NCBI GenBank assembly: GCA_036250195.1
Contig: JAVHZZ010000010.1
Span: forward strand, 106,322,778 to 106,386,777
DNA length: 64,000 nucleotides
Source of the DNA: Mixophyes australis
Lineage: Eukaryota > Chordata > Amphibia > Anura > Limnodynastidae
Direction of reading: 5' to 3'
The translations under genes and the position numbers were made by a program. Numbering within the stretch: position 1 is the stretch's first letter; each line of letters begins with the position of its first letter. The notes under the pieces were generated by a model, which ran no database searches, had not been told where the DNA came from, and saw only the letters and a program-made list of their open reading frames with translations. Shown here one piece after another: positions 32,506 through 43,032 of the stretch.

Positions 32506-33905
32506 GGAGATTTATGAAGAATTATGGCGTGTATTTCAGTTGAACTGTGACTGTACATGGGTGATATTTATGTAATTTATATAAATAATATGCTAGATAT
32601 TGCTGCTATTGTATTATGTCAAGTCCTATAGATTGGAACCAAAATTGAGTCAATATAGAGTCTAAATGTTCATGTAATCAAAGTTAACTTCTAGAAGCTG
32701 GATAAATGCCAGGACATCTGTATCATTTAAAATCATGCTCATATCATCATTATAAGCCACTCTTTAGTATTTGCATTGGTATGAACTACTTTCCCGTTTG
32801 CAAACTACTCTAACACTACACAGTCTCAACTCCAAATGAATTTAGTCAAATAGTTTTAATGCGTAACAGGTTTTTGTTCCTCTGTGGTTTCTTGTTGTTT
32901 TTTTTTTGTTTTTTTTTACTCTTGCATGTATAAGTAGAATATAAATGCTAAAAAGAATTTCTAATTTCAAAATTCAATTCCCACCAAGGTTTTTTTTTTT
33001 TTTTATTAATCTTCCTGAATTCCAAGCAGTAGAATTTCCGTGACCTAATTATAGTATTTTGCTCAGCCAAGCAGGTAAATGAGACCCTAATTTTACATAG
33101 CACTACGTTTGAAGTCTGTGATAGTATCAGCAGGAGGCTTCCTAAGGACATTTACTATAATTGACAGGGATTACAAGAAAGGGCGTGATCCCAGTAAAAG
33201 GTTATAGCCCTACCTGTGCGCGGTTTGTGCATACACTATTTGTCTTGCAGAAATTTCACATGGTAAATAGCAACTGTGGTTAATGGCGAGGATCAGTCGT
33301 GTGGGTCTGGCCAATTTGTTAATTTTTCTTTCCTGTTTACTATGTGTTTCTATATACCCAGGTGAGAGATGTTGGCAGAGAAGATATACTTTAATACTGG
33401 CTACATCAATCACATGTTTTTTGCGGCTGCTTTTGTATAGATCTCCATAGACATCAAAAGGTGTGTTTGTTTATTTTCAAATTTACAGAGTTAATATTTT
33501 CTTATGTATCCACTCAGAATTGGCCACTTTATTAGTTCAAGATGTTAATAACAAATAATATTAGTAATTAAAAGAGGTTTAGAAACTATTTACATTGTCT
33601 TAGTGGATGGAAATAAGCTCTTTTAATAGAGAATCATCTTGTGAGGTTTAAGGGTTAATAAAGGTCATGTGATTATTTTTGCGCAAATGTACCTCTTTTC
33701 ATGCGAGCCCATGGACTAATGCATCATCATGGTGGTTTTTGGGGTGGGTTTTTTTCTCTTATCGCCATCCTGAGAAGATGGAGACATAACAAGGATTGCG
33801 GCGTTATTAGCACCACCACGATTCTTATTAAATTATGTTCTCCAAGCTTTGCATGGGGAAGCTATTGCCGGCAAAGCCTGGCGATTCTTACTGCTGGCCC
33901 TATCG
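32506..33905. other. AT-rich spacer, no gene seen
   Basis: T-rich runs at 32898 and 32990. GCTATTGCCGGCAAAGCCTG near 33860 and TTTTTTGCCGGCAGTAGGGC near 34505 flank the next element and look like two halves of an older inverted repeat it inserted into. Confidence 0.45.
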
Positions 33906-34494
33906 CATACTTGCCAACTTTTCCTCGTTGGCTTCAGGGAGATCCCGGGGGAGGTGGGTGTGCGGGGGCAGGGCTTTTCAAAACGCATCATTTTGGCACC
34001 ACCCCCTAAATGATTGTCACAATTTTGGCCAATTACAGCAGGGGGCAGATTACACAATATTTGCATCAAGAAGCCCCCCTGCCACTTGCGGGGGTGAGAA
34101 CTGGGGTGTTGCCCTGCTCTCCCAGAAATGCGGGAGTCTCCCAGACATTCCGAGAGAGTAGGCATCTATGCGTTAAAGAAAAGCAGCTAATGAATCTCTA
34201 GAGACTGAAGTGTCTTACATTTCTGTCTCCATTACTGAAGTCATGTTGTCTTACCTGTCAGTCTTTGATTAAATCTTGGTCTCCATGAAAATGGCCACCT
34301 CCATAGGCATCAATACATGGACTTAGGACACAATTTCTGAACTGTGTCATCATGCCACAGATGGCGAAGCCAACCACGTCTTGTGCTGGCTCAGCATCAG
34401 GGAGAATGCCAGACTCTTCAGGGAGTGAGGGAGATCACCCCTATTTCAGGGAGTCTCCCTGACATTCAGGGACAGTTGGCAAGTATCACTAGCG
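33898..34494. mobile_element. Composite element, copy 2
   Basis: The element 33906-34486 begins CATACTTGCCAACTTTTCCT and ends ACAGTTGGCAAGTAT, collinear with 27633-28243 including the internal terminus-like GAGAGTAGGCATCTATGC and the same extra sequence. The flanks CCCTATCG and CACTAGCG agree at 6 of 8 positions, a worn 8-bp duplication, and differ from copy 1. The two are therefore separate insertions of the same composite. Confidence 0.75.
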
Positions 34495-35030
34495 AAAACA
34501 TCTGTTTTTTGCCGGCAGTAGGGCATTTTGCCCTTTCATAAATATTCAGCCTAATTTTATTCATGCTTTTGGTGATGCTGTAAATGAAGTGGAATTTCTT
34601 TTGGTCTTTTTGTTGCACTTAAGTGGGAAAGCACATTTTTATTTGCACAAATCACAATGTGATAGAACGTCAAATACACTAAGGAGGCTCATGACAGTCA
34701 CAGTGTCCTATTAATCTCTTTACTTAAATTGAACACATAAATGAGGCTGAAAGGAGCAGCATTTTAGGAGAAAAGGTGGAGTTTAAATCAAATGAGGGGT
34801 GGTCCTAGCGAGATAGCAGACAGTACTTTGATGTTCCATTTTACTTTTTCTACCATGTTCATTTCCATCTCGACTCACAGTCTGGCAAGTGGTCTTCATG
34901 GGGGCACTTCCCAAAATTGTAAACTGATGTGCACCTGTATGTATGAGGTGGGAGAATAGGCAGATTAACCCAGAACAAATTAAATTTATTCCTTTCCAAA
35001 AATTGTCTTTAGAACACAGACTTCTTTATG
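34495..35030. other. Spacer, no gene seen
   Basis: No feature beyond the right half of the interrupted inverted repeat described for 33860. Confidence 0.45.
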
Positions 35031-36178
35031 TCTTAGTACAGTTATGGGCAACTAGGTCTAATTCAAGGGCCATCCATCCTTCAAGAGAGCCAGATATTCA
35101 AGAATGAAAAAAACAGATGAAAATGAAACTTTGCACACCCCCCATCTCTCATCCCAAAATGCCCCCACATGTCCCTGATTTGATCCAAAATTCCAACACG
35201 TGCCACTTGGTCCAAAATAGCCCACATGCTCTCAGATCCCCCACTTGCCATAAAATACACCCACATGTACTCTGGCCACCACAAGCCCTCAGATACCACA
35301 TGTAGTCCAAAACTCCCCAACATGTCACTCAGACCTCCTTACATGCCCCCAGAGCTTGCCATATGCTACTCAGAGCCCCCTACACATCCCCCCACATGCC
35401 CCTCTGACCACTACCTTTACCGCCCTCATATCTCCCCCACTTTTTCTTACTTTTACTGATCGGATCCCATGTAAGAATGAGGTAGAGCACACTTCACTCC
35501 CTCTGAAGCAAATATAAAAGAAACCCGGGCTCTGGTAGATGAATCTGGAAGAACTAACAAAACCAAGGCAAATAAGCACATGCAGCTGTGGAAGAGCCTG
35601 TGATCTCTTCTAAAAATGTAATAAAGAAACACTGAAAAACAGCGCTGAATGCAAAGATACCAAGATTCAAAAATAATGAGTTCATAAGTGTATAAATACA
35701 AAATGTATTAAAACAATAACATACAACACAACAAATAATAACCTGTCACATATAAATATTAAAATAGCTGTCTATCAGCTGATGCCAATAAATACCTTTA
35801 ATAACCAAACATATATATGCAAATCGTCAATAGGGACAGAAACACTCTGGAGGAGATAAGAAACAATTGTCACCTCAATAAACAACAGTTCCATAGATGG
35901 AATATTGCTGCATAAGCATAGCCCTCTGTGAGGAATAATTTTAAAGTTGATTCATCCCAGTAGTCAAATCCCAATAAATGTAAAATTGTAATGCGCTCCC
36001 TCCTCTACTGGTATGCTGTCTGGCCTCCCTGTATTGTGTAGATGAAGTCACATGACTCAGAATTTGGCTGCTCATGTTCAGTCTTATCCTCTGCTTCATA
36101 AAGAAGCAGAAAATAAGTCAGATTGGGAACAGCCAGCAGGTGTAAGTGGGCCTCCTGTTGCCCACCACTGTATTAGTA
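35031..36178. mobile_element. Non-autonomous hAT element, 1.13 kb
   Basis: The element 35039-36170 starts CAGTTATGGGCAACTAGG and ends TGTTGCCCACCACTG. The flanks TCTTAGTA and TATTAGTA form an 8-bp duplication with one change. The first 400 bases are a CCCACATG-rich non-coding block. An AT-rich stretch (about 35580-36000) of different character may be a later insertion. No transposase frame. Confidence 0.8.
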
Positions 36179-36984
36179 ATTGGATTCATAGAAAAAGCTT
36201 CAACTAAAACTTAACATAAATAAGTGCTAGTCTCCGTCATTAGGTGACCAGGGGTTTCAATCAGTTGTTGGCTGTGTGTCACCCCTGTTTCAGGGGGATT
36301 TCAGTTGGCCACGTTACTGTAAAAAGTAGCATGGCCTGCGCACTGTTACCGATATTACGGTAAAAGTGCGCATAATTACACTTAATACAGTAATTTTAAC
36401 TCCAGTTTGCCGCAAGCATAAATCTGTGTTAAAATGAACGTGTTAATGGTAATACACTTAGCGCTACACTATTCTGGGGGGAATTGAATCCCCACCCCCC
36501 AGCTCAGTATGGAGTGGTCATAATACAAAATAATCCTCTGTCGGTAATGTATTTCAACAGTTGTCCCATTTCTGCAGCAAAATCGGAGTTGGCTAATACT
36601 GGCCACAAATGCAGCCGTTTTCCATTCAATATGATCATCTTGCAAGCAATTCATGCAGTTAGCACAGAGTCTCTGGGCTTGAAATGACCATGAAAGACTT
36701 ATTCTCTGTGACTAATGTCCTTAAAATTGTTCGAAGAAATTTTTGAGCATATGGTGAATTTTTGTAAGCCGGCAGTCTCACATGATAGTAATTGTCTGTA
36801 TATATGGCAATAATACAATGTACAGAAATGTTAATTCTATAGTATGTGTTTGAAATCATAATAATAATTTCTTGAAATGATTAAATCTAAATACAAATTG
36901 ATTGGATTAAAAGAAAGAGAAATACAATTAATTGCTGCTTGGGGATTAATTGGACTCCAGGCTGATATAATCTAAAATGACTTA
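36179..36984. other. Spacer, no gene seen
   Basis: The GTAATA- and TTACGGTAA-type motifs around 36300-36460 hint at an old repeat, but no ends were found. Confidence 0.4.
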
Positions 36985-37372
36985 TACCACTTTCACACTG
37001 TCGCCCTGGCAATATCCCGGGTTAGATATAGCCAGGTAACAGTGCAAGACACCCAGGTAAATTCCCGGGTAGACTATGTTCACACTGAACTATGGCAACA
37101 TCACAAGAGGAGCTTTGATTGGCTCCTCTTGTGATGTTTTTTTTTTTTTAACTTTTCAAAAGCTTTCTGTGAGACCCGGGTTGATAAACCTGGGTCTCAC
37201 CGTTTAGACTGGAGGCTACCTGGGTCGGACCCAGGAATAACCCTCCAAAAGACCCAGGTCTAATTCCCAAGTCCTCCAACCCGGGTACATGCCCCTGGAC
37301 CCGTTCACAATGACATCGAGGCTCCTCCCGGCAATAAAGTGGGGTTTTGAGGCAGTGTGAACAGTCTATTGG
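36985..37372. mobile_element. MITE with internal hairpins
   Basis: The outer ends TTTCACACTG (36991) and CAGTGTGAA (37353) are inverted. Inside are a hairpin with ACATCACAAGAGGAGC arms (37098-37137) and a second with GTGAGACCCGGGTT / AACCTGGGTCTCAC (37170-37200), plus many CCCGGGT and ACCCAGG motifs. No target duplication could be fixed. Confidence 0.65.
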
Positions 37373-38913
37373 TGGCAAAAATCTGTTTTGTAATTTTAAA
37401 AAGGTGACTGCTCTCGCATCTGATTGTCCTCTGGTCTAATTATAACCATTAATTCTCTCACTGGCACGTTTTATACTTTGTTGCTGACTGTATTGAGTTC
37501 TTGCACTTTCTTCCCCTGATAGTATGCAAGTATGTGAAGTATTAAGTCTCAAATATGTATCGCATTATTCTAGGTATCATATTAATATCAGAGATAGATA
37601 GATGGATCTTTTCCAATTTATCCAAAGAAATTGCTAAACCTCCTCCTACTTTGGTAATCTCACTCCCTTTCCAACAATAGTACGTTAGGTGAGGGAGCTC
37701 CAAGCCATTCTGACCGGTCACGGCACTCGCATATCGTTGAATCCTATACAGGTGCTGTTTGGTTTTCTCCATCGCATTAGAAATCAGATCAGATACAGTG
37801 GTGGGAGTTTAACGATTTGTTTGTTAATGGAACCATCTTATTATTCTCAATCATCCTGCCACCTGTCTAGCTTTTGTACCTTATGATGTGAAAACTATTA
37901 TGAAAAATTACGCCATATTGCCCAGGTAACGAGCCAAATTCCTGTGAAATTCTTATAACCCCTCTGAATATTGTATGTTTGGCATTCAGTTCACGATTAA
38001 CACTTTTTTTAAGACATTATTATAATGAAAATGACTTAATTGAAATAAACCTTGCCAATTGTGTAAAATGAATCATAATTATTACTTGGTGTAAGATGCT
38101 GAATGAAATAATCATAGAAGTGAAGGTATAACGCTCACTGCTTTTTGGTTCCATTACATCATTAACCTGTGCTCCATACATGATTAAGAAGGGTATTTTG
38201 TCTGTAGTTGTCTTGTAATCAAGCCAATGGCCTGCAGCTGGATCCCCGCATTATTGGCATTCTGTGCCCTGTTTTATATACCCAGTTCACCCAGCTGCAG
38301 GTTACTCATCTTTGAACTGTATTTTAGATCTGGCATCCAGTATTGTGGAACAAGTTACAACAATAATTGACATCGTTAACAAAGAGACTTTTAATATGAC
38401 TTTCCCATTTCATTTTTATAGCGTGGTATAAGTTTTTCATTAAGTATAACCTAATAAATATTAAATGTGTCACTTGATATAATAATGTAGAATCATCACA
38501 GATTCTCTCTTGTAGCTGTAAAAAAAAATAATAAAAAAAATAATAATAACCTTGGTAGATGTTGAAACCGTGTTCACTGCTGTTTGAGAAATGGTGAAGT
38601 ATTGTAATGTGCGTAGTACTACACAACACGTACAGCATTGCAGACCCCTCCCCACCCTAAACCACAACATACTCCTTGGCTCCTGTGTGTACCCATTTGT
38701 GTATTGCAAAACTGCACATTCTGGGCCCTGCTAAAACCTGTTTGGTGGTGCCGCGTGCCTCAGTTTGCGTAGGTGCACCTAGATTTCCATGCAAGTCGGC
38801 GGCAATTACGGAGGAGCAAATGTTTGCGCTGGCTGATAGGAGTTAAGTGAAAGGAGTGACGTCCTTGCAAAGTACAGAGTAAGTGCATCAGAATGCCTAT
38901 TTATGAAGAACAC
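37373..38913. other. AT-rich spacer, no gene seen
   Basis: AAT-rich simple sequence at 38520-38550. No conserved frame. Confidence 0.45.
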
Positions 38914-39262
38914 ACCATCATCATCACCATTTATTTATATAGCGCCACTGATTCCGCAGCGCTGTACAGAGAACTCATTCACATCAGTCCCTGCCCCATT
39001 GGGGCTTACAGTCTAAATTCCCTAATATACACACAGACTAGGGTCAAGAGAGAGAGAGAGTAGGGTCAATTTTTGATAGTAGCCTATTAACCTACCAGTA
39101 TGTTTTTGGAGTGTGGGAGGGAACCGGAACATCCGGAGGAAGCCCATGGAAACACGGGGAGAACATAAAAACTCCACACAGATAAGGCCATGGTTGGGAA
39201 TTGAACTCATTACCCCAGCGCTGTGAGGCAGAAGTGCTATCCACTAAGCCACCGTGCTGCCC
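38914..39262 (-). mobile_element. V-SINE-like tRNA-derived SINE, full length
   Basis: Read on the minus strand it begins GGGCAGCACGGTGGCTTAGT with an A-box-like TGGCTTAGTGG and a B-box-like GAGTTCAATTCC, continues with the conserved central block (GTTCTCCCCGTGTTT, CTTCCTCCGG, CTCCCACACTCC), and ends with AGACTGTAAGCCCC, CAGCGCTGCGGAATCAGTGG, CGCTATATAAATAAATG and an ATG/ATC-type tail. AAGAA flanks both sides as a possible target duplication. V-SINE membership is from the central block. Confidence 0.9.
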
Positions 39263-40000
39263 AAGAAACCAAAGCCAAAAACTATATTTCATTTTGCAGA
39301 ACAAGACTATTAAAATAAGATTAAGGGATGGACATATTTAGAAACGTTCCTTGCTGTACAGAAAGGTGCCACCACCGTATCCATTCTGCAAAAGGACTTG
39401 AAATTTACACCAGCTCTGAACTGATTGAAATCGGTGTTGTCCTAAATATTTAGTGGGAGGGATTTTGCTTCTGCCAGTTGCACATATAGGACAATGCACA
39501 GTCTTAGATGAACTGTTGGTGATGTGAAACAAATCTTCAAAAAAGAAAAGAACCACAACTAATAAGAATGTCCTAATGTCTATCATGATTAATGTAAGCC
39601 ATTAATGTTAACTATTTCAAGAGAAAAACATAAGTGGTATTTAATGAAAAGAGTTTGAAGGGGTAGAATGCTGGGCGTCCTCATCTGTTTTCCTCAGTCT
39701 GCATTGAGATCGTAGAGTAGGTGTGCACCTTCATATGTGCTTCCTTGACCAGCTGGGTGCACTGGTGCAAATCCCAGATGTTTTGCTCTGTCTGAGCTTT
39801 GTTACACATATTTAGGACAGATTTTTCTGTATCCTGAGCATCTACTGTATAAACCGTCAAGGTGAGTAAACTTTACCTGTGGAAGATCAGTAATAATTGA
39901 CAGACTGTAATGAATGCTTTTATTGACCGATAACATCTCAATGTGCATTGTAGGTCATTATACTTTATAAGGGGGCACGCAGTGTTCTGGAAGTATGTAC
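39263..40000. other. Spacer, no gene seen
   Basis: No conserved frame or repeat recognised. Confidence 0.45.
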
Positions 40001-40090
40001 AATTTTAATGTAATAAATAATAATAGGCACTTGCATATAAGTAATATTACTTATATGTAAGTCTCTACTATTATTCATTGCATTAAAATT
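40001..40090. repeat. 90-bp near-perfect palindrome
   Basis: AATTTTAATGTAATAAATAA at 40001 is mirrored by CATTAAAATT ending 40090; the centre lies between 40045 and 40046 and the inner 22 bases are a perfect palindrome. There is no loop. It may be the core of a small MITE, because weaker inverted similarity continues for ~25 bases on each side. Confidence 0.9.
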
Positions 40091-40297
40091 TACGCTTCTT
40101 TGTTTGTGTTCCTAACCATCAATATTGGAGTCCCTCAAAAGCACGGTCCGAATACGGCGCGATACAGGAAGTAAATAGTGAGGACTACATGATTTCTCGA
40201 ATGGCATCAGCACTGCAAGGATGAAGTTGTATGCATTGAACATACGGCATCGGCTCATTACAACAAGGCTCAACGGAGGACATCTAAGTGTAAATAC

Positions 40298-40478
40298 TAG
40301 GGGGTATATTTACTAAACTGCGGGTTTGAAAAAGTGGAGATGTTGCCTATAGCAACCAATTAGATTCTAGCTATCATTTTTTAGAATGCACTAAATAAAT
40401 GAAAGTTAGAATCTGATTGGTTGTTATAGGCAACATCTCCACTTTTTCAAACCCGAAGTTTAGTAAATCTAGCCCTAG
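40298..40478. mobile_element. Palindromic MITE, TAG target duplication (copy 2)
   Basis: The element 40301-40475 starts GGGGTATATTTACTAAACTG and ends AAATCTAGCCC; TAG flanks both sides. Same family as 15620-15794. Confidence 0.9.
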
Positions 40479-41972
40479 ATGTCAAGTTATTATTCACATT
40501 ATATGGCAACTCACTACAGCATTTCTTCTATACATCTCCTCTTTACCTTAATGTAATCAAATATTTGGTGGAAAGAAAATAGTGGAGCTCTTTCTCAGAC
40601 TTCCATTTTTTTCAACTTGATTGCATTTGAACTGGAACATCGGCATTTAAAGAACTTACGATTGACAAAGTTCTGGACAAAACTTCATGTACACAAGATT
40701 TTATGTCGTTATGGTTAGGACCACTTTTAGATAAATATCCATCCCTTATTTTGTATGTGTGTACATTCATATATGTATATTCTATTCATTCCGAGAATTG
40801 AGCGCTGTATGCTTTTTCTGTTTTTGTATTATTAAAAGTCTGGATAACTCTTTTTCCAGCTGCCTTCACATGAATTACAGCTTGCAGCTTACCTGTTGCA
40901 TTTTCTATAGTTTATTTGCTACATTATATGTAGAGTGAATGCTTTTGATGATAAATTGGCTGTCAAGTTACATGGAAAGGAACCAATAAATGCAAACACT
41001 CCTATTAAATTACAAAATAAAATTCCAAATATTGAAAAGGCTGAGTGTGGAAGGCATGTATAGAGTCATCACAATGAGTATTGGTCTATCACACCCTATT
41101 TTATGTAAACACTGAAGCTAGAGTTTTTTGTGCCAAGCATACCAGGTAGTGCTGCTCCCCGTGATGGTGTTTGACAAGCAGCCGCACATGGAATTAAACA
41201 GACTGAAGTCATTTTACTATGTCCCTGCTTTGTTTATAATCTGGCAAAGACCATTATTCTTCATTGTGCTATTCTTCATATTGAAGTCCAACTTTTATTC
41301 ATATATACACAATTAAGCTACTGCAAGGCTTGCATTAAAGGGTTATTCCATTATTTATTTAATTTTTACTAAAAAAATTAAAACCGTCTCCCAAACGGTA
41401 ATATTGCAGTATCTCGTCCAATAGGCTTCTACTGCACAGACCCATTTTGATACAAAAACTGCAGGAACTGTGAAAGCAGGAGTGTTGGGTTAAATAGCTT
41501 GTCAATAGCGAGGGTTACACGCAACCCCCCGGTTTAGCCAGCCTTGAGTAGGAGTGCTTTGTTTAAAAAAACAAAACACAGAACATATTTTGTTACAGAT
41601 GTACTGGATAGGAGGGAAATGCATTGATTGGGGGAGGCAAAAAGATGAATGTGGATACACATGTAGGTTAAAAAGCTACAAATGTTTTTTATTATGTGTG
41701 TATTCCGAATCCAGGGATCAATTTGTTTAATTGGTATGTGGATTTTAGGGTCATTTTACAATTTGACTATAGTCAGTTCAATGTGTTTTTTCACATATGT
41801 GAAGCTTGGTTCTTGCTTGTATTGTGTTTCAGGTTTAAGGTCTGGTTAGTATCGAGAGAACCATGATTATGACAACAATATTACTTGGTAAAAGTAGATA
41901 TATATTAACCCCAGGAATATTTTATATTGGTCTTCACTATCCTACATTTTTATTTATCACTACTCAAGAATG
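40479..41972. other. AT-rich spacer, no gene seen
   Basis: No conserved frame or repeat recognised. Confidence 0.45.
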
Positions 41973-42283
41973 GTGTCACGATAACAGTATAAATAATAAT
42001 GTTTGTTACCTTCTTCTGGCAATTGGATCCCAAAGGCTGGAAGTTGGCTGGTCATAGAAAAGTTCCTGATGAAGCTTAGCTGGAAGCGATCTGTGAGGCT
42101 GTAGAGGTGGTGGTCCCAAGGAGGTCGTTTTCAGACACAGGAACAGAAATGGAGAAGGATAAAAGCTTAATGTCACAATGTGCAGGGTACCAGCCAGTTA
42201 GTCAAATACTGAGGAGACCTGAAGAAAGAATAGCCTTAATGAGTTAATACCAGGAGACTGAATGTCCAGGGCTACACAATACA

Positions 42284-42324
<41 letters not shown>

Positions 42325-42830
42325 GTGGTGGTCAGATTAGGAGATTCCCAGGGTAGTGTAGTGTGACCAGTTAGCAAATCACCTCAGTAAATGATAAGAT
42401 AATGTCAGTAAGGAAGTTCCGGAGAATGAGGCAAAAGCAAGTCCATCTGTCTGAGCCGGATCAGTACACGTTAATATCCAGAATAGGAAGCAGGGCGCCA
42501 AGGGAATAAACAAGGGTAAGTATTCAAAGACAGGTCAATACACGTTATAGCAGGTCAGCAAATAGGATTCCAAAGGGTTAAGGCAGGGGCAGGTCCAATT
42601 TGTCCAATGCAATAAGTCCGTGTCAGGTACTTTAAGCTGGCTGGTAACACAATGACCTATCAAAGGCTGTTTGCCAGAAGGTCCCTTTTATAGTGGCCTG
42701 TCTTGTCTGTTCAAAACAGGTGAATGTTGAAGATCCGTAGCAACAGGCAAGCCGTAGAAAGTGTGTTGCTCTAATGGGTAAGGAGCGGCCTGTCCAGAAT
42801 AATGGGGGGGGGGGGGGGGGGGGCTCTCTA
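41973..42830. other. Unassigned repeat-like segment, possible LTR
   Basis: The segment starts near TGTCACGATAACAG, a common start of amphibian LTRs, and consists of purine-rich non-coding sequence with a recurring CAGTACACGTTA / CAATACACGTTA motif (42463, 42537). It contains a (TA)n tract at 42291-42320 and ends in a 20-base G run at 42804-42823. No end repeat or partner was found. Confidence 0.3.
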
Positions 42831-42863
42831 GAGTTGAACATGCTAAACCAATGGGTTGGGTCC

Positions 42864-43032
42864 TGGAGGTATATTTACTAAACTGCGTGTTTGAAAAAGT
42901 GGAGATGTTGCCTATAGGAACCAATCAGATTCTAGCTGTCATAGACTGTACTAAATAAATAATAGCTAGAATCTGATTGCTATAGGCAACATCTCTACTT
43001 TTTCAAACCAGTTTAGTAAATATACCCCCTGG
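42864..43032. mobile_element. Palindromic MITE, TGG target duplication (copy 3)
   Basis: The element 42867-43029 starts AGGTATATTTACTAAACTGC and ends GTAAATATACCCCC; TGG flanks both sides. Same family as 15620 and 40301, slightly shorter through internal deletion near 42980. Confidence 0.9.

Noticed and set aside
30501..32558. Minus-strand frames of 685, 646 and 599 codons, rich in Pro/His/Ser (CPVTHLLTYPP, MSCHPSPHLPP)
   Set aside because: They are three overlapping frames of one C-rich minisatellite without stop codons; all frames being open and the protein being a pure repeat shows an artefact.
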